DNA of 11,652 nt. It comes from Baffinella frigidus. Lineage: Eukaryota > Cryptophyceae > Cryptomonadales > Baffinellaceae. The DNA is taken from positions 227,570-239,221 of the forward strand of contig MU646390.1 in assembly GCA_026770585.1 (NCBI GenBank). The letters are read 5' to 3'. The translations under genes were made by a program, and so were the position numbers. Under the pieces are notes generated by a model that was not told the origin of the DNA, ran no database searches, and saw nothing but the letters and a program-made list of their open reading frames with translations. Shown piece after piece: positions 5,194 to 11,652 of the stretch (within the stretch, counting starts at the first letter, position 1; each line of letters opens with the position of its first letter).

Positions 5194-5693
5194 CTCCGAT
5201 AGTTGCCGTAGCCGGCTCTGCCAGGAACGGCACATTTAGTGAAAAGGGAGTTGAGCTCAGAAATGGCTCCAAGTCCCACGAACGTTTGAAGATAGAGACA
5301 GAGAAAGAGATCTTCCGACAGCTGCCGCAGACGGTTCTGCCAGACACCAGATTTAGTCACGTCGAGTATTAATTTAAATCGAGTATTTAATTTAAATACG
5401 CTCCGCCCGTAGGGAATTGGAGCCGTTGGCCTACTTTCTGAAGGGGCAGCTTCAATTTTAGCTCTGCAGGGAAGGCAGATCTAGCCCCGGATCACCGACA
5501 GATTATATTTGGCAAGGCGTCCATCTAAAATATTTCTGGTACACAACCATTTACACCCTTACACAGGAGTTAAGCTCGGAAATGGCTCCAAGTCCCACGA
5601 ACGTTCTCAGAGAGAGAGAGAGAGGGGTCATCCGAGAGTTGCCGCAGGCGGTTCTGCAAGGAACGGCAGATTTAGCCGCGTCGAGGATTTATC
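5167..5693 (+). repeat. Three dispersed copies of a ~120-bp GA-containing repeat
   Basis: Copies lie at about 5167-5240, 5250-5369 and 5568-5693. The latter two share AAATGGCTCCAAGTCCCACG, a GA-rich tract, then CCGAGAGTTGCCGCAG-like sequence, GGTTCTGC and AGATTTAG (offset 319). Open frames on the minus strand across them differ between copies and are not recognisable. A remnant of a duplicated exon is possible but unsupported. Confidence 0.6.
5398..5433 (+). repeat. 36-bp direct repeat, copy 1 (copy 2 at 5813-5848)
   Basis: Identical 36-bp segments starting ACGCTCCGCCCGTAGGGAAT lie 415 bp apart. Both are preceded by ATTTAA-rich sequence. The interval 5434-5560 shows nothing else recognisable. 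Confidence 0.8.
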
Positions 5694-5825
5694 TTCGTGT
5701 ACGTTGTATACTCCGTGATATATGACTGTGGGTAGATGACTCTCTACAGCATCTTTCTGCTCTCGCGTGTCGCCTCCCAGAGCCAACCAACCCTGAGTCT
5801 ATCAATTTAATCACGCTCCGCCCGT

Positions 5826-5876
5826 AGGGAATTGGAGCCGTTGGCCTAATTTTTGAAGGGAAAGCTCCAATTCCCT
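5826..5876. repeat. Perfect 13-bp hairpin at the second 36-bp repeat
   Basis: AGGGAATTGGAGC (5826-5838) pairs with GCTCCAATTCCCT (5864-5876) across a 25-base loop. The first copy (from 5411) keeps the left arm but its right arm is degraded. Bases 5694-5812 and 5877-5980 show no gene. Confidence 0.75.
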
Positions 5877-5980
5877 CCGCGTGTATTTCCGTGGAAACAA
5901 CTAAGAATTGCTCGGTACAAAGACATCTTATTCACCCACTCGAGGCTAGAAGAGTGAGTATTTTAAATGTGGGGTTGTTA

Positions 5981-6069
5981 AATTTAGTACCAGTCACGGG
6001 CAGGTTTGGTCACATCCCCGCTCGAATTCGAGCGGGGTCGTAACCAAACGCCCCTAGTGTACGAAAATT
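5981..6069. repeat. Long imperfect palindrome with perfect 22-bp core
   Basis: CCCCGCTCGAA and its complement meet without a loop at 6016-6037, centred on GAATTC. Flanking GTTTGGT / ACCAAAC (7 bp) and AATTTAGTAC / GTACGAAAATT extend the symmetry to about 89 bp. A MITE-like foldback is likely. Confidence 0.75.
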
Positions 6070-6160
6070 ACTACACCCCTATCTTTTTTCATCTCTTGTA
6101 AAGGACTTGTAAAGTTAAATTTTTAAAAATAGTCACATTTCTACCCTCGAGTGGACCGAC

Positions 6161-6186
6161 ATTTCGGCCAGAGTTCTGGTCGAAAT
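6161..6186. repeat. 11-bp hairpin
   Basis: ATTTCGGCCAG / AGTT / CTGGTCGAAAT, with one mismatch that would be a G-U pair in RNA. Confidence 0.6.
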
Positions 6187-6302
6187 TTCCTTCGGAGCCC
6201 GGGATTTTTAAGTGGACAGTTTCAAGGGGGGGTTGACTTGAGCCAAAAATCCTGGCTAGCAGTGCACTGTGTGGTACGGCCTGTGTCGCGAGGCTGACTT
6301 TG

Positions 6303-6443
6303 TAGCTCTGCCTCCGTTAATCTGGGCTCTCCGTAATAAAATTAGAGCAGGACTCCGTACAAACGCTCCAGTGCGAAGAGCATCTAAAATGTTGAAGGAG
6401 GATCCCACATTAAATGAGGCAGAGCTAGGCCTTCTAGCTCTGC
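6303..6443. mobile_element. Foldback element with 18-bp inverted ends plus terminal hairpin
   Basis: TAGCTCTGCCTCCGTTAA (6303-6320) matches the complement of 6410-6427 at 16 of 18 positions. GCAGAGCTA / TAGCTCTGC (6419-6427, 6435-6443) adds a perfect 9-bp hairpin at the right end. A 62-codon open frame across it starts near 6269 but resembles nothing recognised and also reads through the inverted ends. Confidence 0.6.
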
Positions 6444-6469
6444 CGCACTCGGGTTGACCGACTGTTCTC

Positions 6470-6508
6470 AAGTTAACATGCTAAGTTGACATGCTAAGTT
6501 GACATGCT
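6470..6508 (+). repeat. 13-bp tandem repeat, three copies
   Basis: AAGTTRACATGCT repeated three times exactly, with one substitution in the first copy. Confidence 0.9.
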
Positions 6509-6565
6509 TGGCGTCCGGTACAAATTCGTCAAATTTGGAGCGGGAAAGAGCGCGGGATCACCAAA

Positions 6566-6775
6566 TTGGTGAGCCCAAATAGACTGCGGCAGACCACACA
6601 GCGGGCTACGAAGGGATTTTCGGGCACTCAGTGCCCAAGTTTCCGTTACCTTATCTGTAGGAACCCCCCTATATCCCTACAGGTTGCCTACCGTAGGGTA
6701 ATAGGTCTTATCGCTTAGGGGTTATTCGAAATCCCTTCGAAGTCTGCTGCGTGGTTGGTGAGCCCAAATAGACTG
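6566..6775. mobile_element. CCTACCGTAGGG-family element between 21-bp direct repeats (copy D)
   Basis: Identical 21-bp repeats ending GGTGAGCCCAAATAGACTG stand at 6566-6586 and 6755-6775. Between them lie inverted ends of about 30 bp, 6594-6623 and 6725-6754 (CCACACAGCGGGCTACGAAG against CCACGCAGCAGACTTCGAAG). The interior has GGGCACT / AGTGCCC (perfect 7-bp stem) and the CCTACCGTAGGG core. The direct repeats are long for a target-site duplication, so the element may instead have moved inside a larger duplicated block. Confidence 0.65.
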
Positions 6776-7252
6776 AGAGACACAGGTTATGGCTAGGTGT
6801 CGGCCAGCCCTCCCCCAAGGAATGGTCGGGGCGCAGGAAGCAAAACCATAAGCCATAACTCATAACTCATAAATCCGAAACCCGAAACTCTAAACCCTAA
6901 GCTGGACCTTGATCTGGTGCCTCGCAGCGTCGACAGAGGAACCCCCCTATGTCCCTACGGGTTGCCTACCGTAGGGCAATAGGTCGTATCGCTTAGGGGT
7001 TATTCGAGATCCCTTCGAAGTCCGCTGCGTGGTTGGTGAGCCCAAATAGACTGAGAGACACAGGTTATGGCTAGGCCTTGATCTGGTGCCTCGCAGCATC
7101 GACAGAGGAACCCCCCTAAGTCCCTACGGGTTGCCTACCGTAGGGTCGAAGGTTCGTAGGGTCATAGGCAACCCGTAGGGTTGCCTACCGTAGGGTCATA
7201 CAGGTTATGGCTAGACCTTGATCTGGTGCCTCGCAGCATCGACAGAGGAATC
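6711..7252 (+). repeat. Segmental duplications of the element and its flank
   Basis: Bases 6711-6797 and 6989-7075 are 87-bp direct repeats with two mismatches. A second unit starting CCTTGATCTGGTGCCTCGCA occurs at 6907, 7076 and 7216. CCTACCGTAGGG cores sit near 6966, 7134 and 7183. The copies are tandem-like with unequal spacing, consistent with repeated unequal exchange. No gene is seen. Confidence 0.8.
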
Positions 7253-7290
7253 GATTCCCTTGACAAACCCCGCGTAGAACCGCCCATCCT

Positions 7291-7540
7291 GGGTTAGGGT
7301 TTCGGGTTTGGGGTATAAGGTTTCGGGTTTCGGGTTTCGGGTTTCGGGTTTCGGGTTTCGGGTTTGGGGTATAGGGTTTAGGGTTTAGGGTTCAGGGTTT
7401 CGGGTTTAGGGTGTGGGGTGTGGGGTTTAGGGTTTAGAGGTTAGGGTTTAGGGTTTAGGGTTTAGGGTTTAGGGTTTAGGGTTTAGGGTACAAGGTTTGG
7501 GGTTGGGTCCAGGACGTAGGGTTTAGGGTTTGAAACGCAG
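7291..7540 (+). repeat. Interstitial telomere-like block with TTTCGGG and TTTAGGG sub-arrays
   Basis: Six or more TTTCGGG units run at about 7309-7363. Mixed TTTAGGG, TTCAGGG, TGTGGGG and TATAGGG follow, then about seven perfect TTTAGGG units at 7441-7488, then degenerate units. The perfect stretch gives the probable telomere unit of the organism. Smaller degenerate telomere-like sequence lies at 6848-6900. Confidence 0.9.
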
Positions 7541-7622
7541 CAACGGTCCAACGGAAGCGGAAACTGAAGGATCTAATCGCAACGTGTATTCACGATGAAC
7601 ACGATTTCGGGGATCTACGATC

Positions 7623-7704
7623 CGATTTTGGTGCATATTAAGGGTAAAAAAAAGACAGTCGCCTATCTAGCCTTTATTTCTACCCCCAAGATACACCAAA
7701 ATCG
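7623..7704. repeat. Small foldback with 14-bp inverted ends
   Basis: CGATTTTGGTGCAT (7623-7636) matches the complement of 7691-7704 at 13 of 14 positions. The interior has an A8 run. Confidence 0.6.
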
Positions 7705-7732
7705 AACTCATGATGAATAGTCGTCCGGATAG

Positions 7733-7881
7733 GATCTCACAGGAAAACGATTTTAATTTAAAAGTTTCTGGCAGTGAAATTTACAACACACAATGAGTTT
7801 TACTAGTAATATTAAAGCATCCGTCCTGTAATTTTCTTCGAATCCAATGGTTTTAAATTAAAACCGTTTTCCTGTGAGATC
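7733..7881. mobile_element. MITE-like element with 32-bp terminal inverted repeats
   Basis: The ends 7733-7764 and 7850-7881 are inverted repeats matching at 30 of 32 positions (GATCTCACAGGAAAACG, then TTTTAATTTAAAA). The element is 149 bp, AT-rich inside and non-coding. No clear target-site duplication is seen in the immediate flanks. Confidence 0.8.
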
Positions 7882-8033
7882 GGCTCCAGTTCCTGTATAG
7901 AGGTGCTGAAATAGGCTAGGCTACCACCAACAACCCGTAGCAGCTTGAATCGGGTTTTCCAAAGACGGGATTTTCCCCAGGAGGTACACTTTAAAGTGAA
8001 GAAGCCATCTATGCACCCCCCCAGGAAAACCAT

Positions 8034-8070
8034 AGGTCCCTAGGGATGTCCTACCGTAGGGTCCTACGGA
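8034..8070. repeat. Short CCTACCGTAGGG-family fragment
   Basis: TCCCTAGGGATGTCCTACCG and the following TAGGGTCCTACGG resemble the core of the dispersed foldback family. No full element surrounds it. Confidence 0.6.
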
Positions 8071-8080
8071 ATGAATATCT

Positions 8081-8150
8081 GAAGCTCCCATACCCGAAAT
8101 AAGCTGGTGTGGGTTGAAGCTCCCATACCCGAAATAAGCTGGTGTGGGTT
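8081..8150 (+). repeat. Perfect 35-bp tandem duplication
   Basis: Bases 8081-8115 and 8116-8150 are identical, starting GAAGCTCCCATACCCGAAAT. Being identical, the duplication looks recent. Confidence 0.9.
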
Positions 8151-8209
8151 GCTCGTGGTAGGACGCTGCGTGGGTGCTCGGTGGCGGGGTGCGGGGCGCG
8201 GGCACGGAC

Positions 8210-8257
8210 CTCCTCGATTTGCAGCCCTTCCTCGGTCGTGTTGACGCGTGCCACGAG
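8210..8257 (-). CDS. Possible internal exon, unidentified protein
   Basis: A 48-bp minus-strand stretch reads LVARVNTTEEGLQIEE. It follows TTTTTTCTTGGTGCGCAG (AG at 8259-8258, pyrimidine-rich) and precedes GTCCGT (GT at 8209-8208), so it is bounded by acceptor and donor-like sites in phase 0-0. It lies on the same strand as, and downstream of, the zinc-ribbon segment at 8496-8880. The two would join in frame only if the upstream donor is the non-standard CAG then GCACGC; this is inference. The peptide is not recognised. Confidence 0.35.
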
Positions 8258-8357
8258 CTGCGCACCAAGAAAAAATCACTCAACTGAGCTGCGCGCCATG
8301 AACAGTTTACTCAACTCCAAAGAGCTGCGCGCCAAGAACCGTTTACTCAACTCCCAA
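8255..8357 (-). repeat. Tandemly repeated acceptor-like segment, three copies
   Basis: Units begin at 8255, 8286 and 8322 (spacings 31 and 36). On the minus strand each carries GAGTTGAGTAAAC-like sequence followed by GCGCAG then CTC, so a branch-like and 3' splice-like site is present three times in a row just before the possible exon at 8210-8257. Confidence 0.7.
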
Positions 8358-8495
8358 ACGCCGTGTGCCCAACGCGCGCGTGGTCGACGCGCTGCTGCAT
8401 TGTAGCATTGCGACACCATGATTGATACCACCATGGCAGCCATGCATGCCCCCCCCAAGCAGTCTAGGGTGTAGCAGGACCTAGAAAGAGGTCAC

Positions 8496-8880
8496 CTTCA
8501 CGGTTGCATGGGTGACGGGGGGTGAGAAGGGGGGGGCGTGCCTGCGGGCCCCGGTCAGGTTGATGGCCGCACTGCGTGCACACCAGTGTCCCGTCGTATT
8601 TCTCCTCGTACTCCACCCCGCAGTCCCGGCACAGCATCGACGCAGCCATCCTTCGACGCTCCTCCCTCCCTCCTGATCACCTCCCACTGGATGTCCACGG
8701 GGCGTAGCTCCTTCGTGGCAATGGGCCTGATACGGGAAGAGTGCTCCCGCCTCGCGCCTTCAGCCGTGCGTTGTTGCTAGCTGTAGACAAGTCCTTCCTG
8801 ACCCAGTCCGGGCCTCGCGAGATGTCGCCTCAGATCCCCGCCCCTCGCAGCTGCCGAAGCGCAGCGCGCCGTGCTTGGGT
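8496..8880 (-). pseudogene. Zinc-ribbon protein remnant (TGA stop and frameshift)
   Basis: On the minus strand the segment from about 8649 reads MAASMLCRDCGVEYEEKYDG then TLVCTQCG. This is a CxxC-13-CxxC zinc ribbon, counting from Met: Cys 7, 10, 24 and 27. The frame is open upstream of that Met (RPVDIQWEVIRREERRR directly before it), so Met is probably not the start. Around 8749-8760 the coding-like reading moves to another frame, where GDISRGPDWVRKDLSTASNN is followed by ARLKA. A TGA at 8832-8830 interrupts that frame, preceded by ARRAALRQLRGAGI. One stop plus one frameshift in otherwise protein-like sequence suggests a recent pseudogene, or small introns or assembly errors. The ribbon type fits RNA polymerase subunits or transcription factors, cellular or of giant-virus type; it is too short to assign. 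Confidence 0.5.
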
Positions 8881-9339
8881 ACTGTTTCTGTCCACTGTGG
8901 AGAGGGCTCCAGACAGAAAGAGGATCCCAATGTCCCTAAGGCTGCAAAATCCAGTTAAAATTGTTTTAAAATCTCGAGGTACGGTCTGGGCCGCGGAGAA
9001 AATCCGGTCCACCGGACACAGAAACGTGTGTGCTGCTGTACAACGTTCATTAAAGCTCCATAAGCTCCATAAATACGCCCTAAACCTAAAGGACCTGCCA
9101 GACCACGTTACTTTCCACACGATCATTTTAAATCTTCGGGGAGCATCCCTCGGAGACAGACTGAGCGGGGTATAACATGGACCAATCATAGTCTGGTAAT
9201 GGCACGGGTTAGGCAATAACGGCGAAACCTCTTTAATAAATTCAGTAATCAGTAATTAGAGGAGGACGGCGCGGGGTACGAGAGAACTCCCAGTTGAGAA
9301 TGTGTCCACACCAATCCGTGGACTACGAATGTTTCACTG
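8881..9339. other. No convincing gene
   Basis: Overlapping open frames run on both strands over about 8830-9216 and neither shows a known domain. The minus-strand frame is continuous with the zinc-ribbon remnant up to its TGA, so part of 8881-9216 may be further exon or intron of that gene. A weak AT-rich stem lies near 9228-9260. Confidence 0.35.
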
Positions 9340-9538
9340 CACCCAGCATCTGGTTGTCACGTTAGTCGTAAAACCCACGGAAAGTTCGGTAGTTTCTCCT
9401 ACGGCATTGCCTAGGACCTCCTACCGTAGGCCAAAATCCTAGGACATTTTGGTCCTAGGAGCCCTACGGCCTACGGTAGGTAGGTCCTACCTAAATCTGT
9501 AGGGAAACTACCAAACACCCAGCATCTGGTTGTCACGT
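9340..9538. mobile_element. Nested-palindrome element between 23-bp direct repeats (copy H)
   Basis: Perfect 23-bp direct repeats (starting CACCCAGCATCTGGTTGTC) stand at 9340-9362 and 9516-9538. Between them are inverted ends GGTAGTTTCTCCTA (9388-9401) / TAGGGAAACTACC (9500-9512) and a perfect 13-bp stem CCTACCGTAGGCC (9420-9432) / GGCCTACGGTAGG (9468-9480). The loop carries two TCCTAGGA palindromes. This looks like a foldback insertion inside duplicated flanking sequence; 25 bases lie between the left direct repeat and the left inverted end. Confidence 0.7.
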
Positions 9539-9610
9539 GACCAAACTTGTACCAGCTAAGGCCTCACAGTCAACTTCCGCTGGGTAAGCTCAGGTTGGGT
9601 TGCCACACCA

Positions 9611-9673
9611 AGAATCGGTTAGAATGTCCGTAGAAACAACCCTGAGTCCTTACATATGGCCTACCGCAGGGTC
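9611..9673 (+). repeat. Degenerate CCTACCGTAGGG-family copy (I)
   Basis: AATCGGTTAGAATGTCCGTA and GGCCTACCGCAGGGTC align with 4889-4950. Related end-like pieces (GGGTTATTCACTTATGGG, CTCCCTTCGAAG) lie further on at 9792-9833. No gene is recognised in 9540-9890. Confidence 0.6.
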
Positions 9674-9896
9674 TCTTTAGGTCCTTTAGGTTCTTCGAGC
9701 TCCCAACATAGGCGGACACCGGAACTTGTTCTGTAGAAAGGCCATGCTTCCTTTCGGATCACATCAAGCCCCCCTGTACAGAGGATCCCACGGGTTATTC
9801 ACTTATGGGTTAGTCACGAACTCCCTTCGAAGCTAGATGTGGAGTTTGCCTCAGAGGAGGTAAAGGGTGTACTCATGCAGGGTGTGCTCGGAGTGC

Positions 9897-9952
9897 AAAA
9901 AATAATCTCAGGGTGAAAAAACAATCTCAAGGGGGGAAAACAATCTCAGGGG
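9897..9952 (+). repeat. ~19-bp tandem repeat, three copies
   Basis: AAAAYAATCTCARGG occurs three times with A-rich or G-rich linkers. A G6/A4 junction lies in the third linker. Confidence 0.8.
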
Positions 9953-10040
9953 TCTTCAGCAGGGCGTGTTTAGTGAGCACAGTCCTGCCTCCCCCCCTGC
10001 CTTCCTCGCAGCCTTCCTGACTTCCTGTTTCTGTTCGTGG

Positions 10041-10142
10041 AAGAGAGAGCGCGCGAGAGAGAGAGTGTGTGTATGAGAAAGAGAGAGAGAGAGAAAGAGA
10101 GAGAGTGTGTGAGAGAGAGAGAGAGAAAGAGAGATAGTGTGA

Positions 10143-10178
<36 letters not shown>

Positions 10179-10346
10179 GTGTGTGTGTGTGTGTATGAGA
10201 GAGAGAGAGTGTGTGTGTGTTCAAGAGAGAGAAAAAGAAAGAGTGAGAGAGAGTGTGTGTGAGAGAGAGAGAGAGTGTGTGAGAGAGAGAGAGTGTGTGT
10301 GTGTGCGTGCGTGTGGGAGAGAGCGAGAGAGCGAGAGAGAGAGAGG
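10041..10346 (+). repeat. Compound GA / GT microsatellite (~300 bp)
   Basis: Alternating GAGAGA and GTGTGT blocks with rare interruptions (AAAG, GCGC). Purine-strand GA blocks could adopt triplex form and GT blocks Z-form. Long open frames on both strands (SER-LEU-THR-HIS type on minus) are artefacts of the repeat. Confidence 0.95.
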
Positions 10347-10378
10347 GGTCGGGGTCCCTGCCTTCCAAGCCCTGGGTC

Positions 10379-10411
10379 GGCGACCCCCTTAAAAAGATGG
10401 CGACCCCCTTG
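10379..10411 (+). repeat. 20-bp spaced repeat of GGCGACCCCCTT
   Basis: Two copies at 10379 and 10399. The following 10412-10577 has no recognisable gene; a weak similarity exists between the TGTCTTCTCC segments near 10467 and 10647. Confidence 0.7.
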
Positions 10412-10579
10412 ACTAAAAACAATCCCTAAAGATCAATTAGTGGTGCTATCCCCTACAGAGGGGAATGTCTTCTCCCTACTCTCCTAGCATGGATTGGAAC
10501 AGGTACTTTTACGTGCCTGTTTAGACTCTTAGTTGGCTAATCCTGGCAGGACCTGGCCACGTTGGCAACTTATACCGAT

Positions 10580-10621
10580 AAGTGGACCCCGCCAAGTGGA
10601 CCCCACTAAGTGGATCACTGT
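10580..10621 (+). repeat. 14-bp tandem repeat, three copies
   Basis: AAGTGGACCCCGCC, AAGTGGACCCCACT and AAGTGGATCACTGT start at 10580, 10594 and 10608, an exact 14-bp period. Confidence 0.85.
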
Positions 10622-10825
10622 CACCATGGTAGGAGAGTGGCGAGTGTCTTCTCCTCTTCTCTCGCATCACGACAGCGGAAACCTCATGCGCAGGGCAAGG
10701 CTGCTCCACCGGCCTCACTCCTAGAGATGTGCAGGGGGGGGGCCAACTCAGGCCCAGACCCCAACACTCTCTAGACCTAGGCTGCAGGCGTGGCGATGGC
10801 GTGCCGTGTAGCGAGGTTGTGACTT

Positions 10826-10894
10826 GGCTCCTTGGACGATAGGCTCCTTGATATGGTCCAAGGCTCCTTGATACATATGGTTCAAGGCTCCTAG
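10826..10894 (+). repeat. Tandem GGCTCCTT motif with growing spacing
   Basis: GGCTCCTT starts at 10826, 10842 and 10862, and GGCTCCTA at 10886, giving spacings of 16, 20 and 24 bases. Linkers contain GATATGG / ATATGGTTCAA variants. Confidence 0.75.
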
Positions 10895-10910
10895 GAACAG
10901 GCCTAACTTT

Positions 10911-10939
10911 TCTGCCCTCACGGAAAACGTGAGGGCAGA
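10911..10939. repeat. Perfect 12-bp hairpin with GAAAA loop
   Basis: TCTGCCCTCACG (10911-10922), GAAAA, CGTGAGGGCAGA (10928-10939). It has no U-run and no adjoining gene, so a terminator role is not supported. Confidence 0.85.
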
Positions 10940-10985
10940 TCCTTTAGGTGAAGGTCCAGTGCACCAGGCCGGAGTTTTTGTTTTA

Positions 10986-11071
10986 GTCAACTCAACAGCG
11001 AATGTGTAGTAAAGAGGTACACATTATGCGTACCTCGTTTCTAAAGTTGACAGATTTGTGGGTGAATTGAC
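10986..11071. repeat. Foldback related to the 721-870 element
   Basis: GTCAACT / AGTTGAC (10986-10992, 11045-11051) forms an outer stem and GAGGTAC / GTACCTC (11014-11020, 11030-11036) an inner one. Bases 11045-11071 match 806-832 at 22 of 27 positions, which suggests a diverged family member. Confidence 0.5.
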
Positions 11072-11162
11072 ATTTACAAAATCTCCGCCCTGGCAGTGCA
11101 GTGCCCCAGAGGGGTTTGTAAAAGAACGCGAGAAGTCGGACCGGTCTAGATACAGGGGATGT

Positions 11163-11341
11163 CCACACGAGGCTACCTATGCGAACAGAATAAATGTCGA
11201 TTGTAAACGTGTGTACTAATTTTCAGATGAAAAGCAGCGACTTTACACAGGTCCGACCGCTCAGCGGGCGGAAACGTGATCATTTGCCCATAAAACATTA
11301 AAAGTCCGTTTTATTCTGTTCGCCTGGGTAGCCTCGTGTGG
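11163..11341. mobile_element. MITE-like element with 32-bp terminal inverted repeats
   Basis: Ends 11163-11194 and 11310-11341 are inverted repeats matching at 30 of 32 positions (CCACACGAGGCTACC ... GCGAACAGAATAAA). Weaker symmetry extends outward to CGCGAGAA (11128-11135) / TTCTCGCG (11351-11358). The interior of 115 bp is non-coding. Its ends are unlike those of the 7733-7881 element, so it is a separate family. Confidence 0.8.
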
Positions 11342-11372
11342 GTATCAGGTTTCTCGCGACTCAGGTCGCATA

Positions 11373-11431
11373 CCGCCCCTAGGGTGGTCCCAGACTACTA
11401 GAAACAGGCCTACCGTAGACCCCTAGGGCGG
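11373..11431. repeat. Imperfect inverted repeat around CCTACCGTAG (copy J)
   Basis: CCGCCCCTAGGG (11373-11384) and CCCCTAGGGCGG (11420-11431) are imperfect inverted repeats. The interior contains GGCCTACCGTAGACC, which resembles the core of the dispersed foldback family. Confidence 0.6.
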
Positions 11432-11490
11432 TGCGTGCCCTTATTTGACGGGGGGGGGGTGCGTTTATTACGGATAGCACCCCCAGCCGC

Positions 11491-11652
11491 CAACCCATAA
11501 ACCCCTCACAATTGACCCCAAACCCTGAACCCGAAACCCGAGACCCGAAACCCGAGACCCTGAACCCTAAACCCTAAACCCTCAACCCAAAATCCAAAAT
11601 CCTAAACCCTAAACTTTGAACCCTAAACCCTGAACCCTGGACCCTAAACCCT
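11491..11652 (-). repeat. Degenerate telomere-like block (CCCTAAA), running off the window
   Basis: CCCTAAA units mixed with CCCGAAA, CCCTGAA, CCCAAAA and CCTGGAC variants continue to the last base. Orientation is CCCTAAA on the plus strand, opposite to the block at 7291-7540. A G10 run lies just upstream at 11450-11459. Confidence 0.9.

Noticed and set aside
4745-5360. 100-134-codon open frames on both strands
   Set aside because: They cross the hairpin cluster and segmental repeats, and differ between repeat copies. No domain is recognised.
6269-6457. 62-codon plus-strand frame (LCREADFVALPPLIWALRNK and onward)
   Set aside because: It reads through a foldback element with inverted ends at 6303-6443, and no homologous domain is recognised.
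8741-9175. 144-codon plus-strand open frame
   Set aside because: It overlaps the minus-strand zinc-ribbon remnant, shows no recognisable motif, and its composition is what the opposite strand would give.
9970-10422. 150-codon minus-strand frame rich in Ser, Leu, Thr and His, with its plus-strand counterpart
   Set aside because: Both are produced by the GA/GT microsatellite; both strands are open at once, as expected for a dinucleotide repeat.
10911-10939. Intrinsic transcription terminator
   Set aside because: It is a perfect hairpin but lacks a T-run, has no adjoining gene, and the context is eukaryotic.

Overview
This window looks like nuclear DNA of a eukaryote, most likely a microalga or another protist with an Arabidopsis-type telomere repeat. 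The evidence is perfect TTTAGGG units (7441-7488; CCCTAAA near 11570-11652), GT-AG introns with branch-like CTGAC/CTAAC motifs and pyrimidine tracts, long GA/GT and AT microsatellites, and no bacterial gene organisation. Green algae and dinoflagellates both fit; the sequence alone does not decide between them. No intact gene is visible. Nearly all of the window is repeats, foldback elements and gene remnants.

Region 1-1260 is repeat-built. A 32-bp TA-rich palindromic satellite occurs in one orientation at 1-96 and in the other at 395-606, around a 104-bp cloverleaf-shaped foldback (165-268). Then come a 150-bp near-perfect foldback (721-870), an AT microsatellite and a 51-bp inverted repeat (669-719 / 1201-1251). 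Region 1490-2240 holds another foldback, a head-to-head junction of the telomere-like 7-mer TATAGGG, and more of the 32-bp satellite.

Region 2244-3642 (minus strand) is the most interesting part. A small exon has been duplicated repeatedly. Copies of 51, 66, 87 and 119 bp are separated by introns of about 71-88 bp, with phase-1 boundaries that re-create an Arg codon at each junction. Two copies are frame-broken around an AT-rich insertion. Two 5'-truncated copies lie inside arrays of TATAGGG, and a third truncated copy lies inverted at 4192-4237 beside a TACAGGG array. The best exon may encode the start of a protein kinase domain, which is a hypothesis only.

Region 3700-7560 has foldback elements, hairpin clusters and segmental direct repeats. 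A dispersed family carries the signature CCTACCGTAGGG; one copy is flanked by 21-bp direct repeats (6566-6775). A large degenerate telomere-like block follows (7291-7540), including a pure TTTCGGG sub-array.

Region 7600-9540 contains a MITE-like element (7733-7881) and short tandem repeats. On the minus strand at 8496-8880 is a decayed protein-coding segment with a clear CxxC-CxxC zinc ribbon, and a possible downstream exon at 8210-8257. A CCTACCGTAGG element between 23-bp direct repeats follows (9340-9538). Region 9540-11652 holds microsatellites, small tandem repeats, a perfect 12-bp hairpin, a second MITE-like element (11163-11341) and a closing CCCTAAA-type block.
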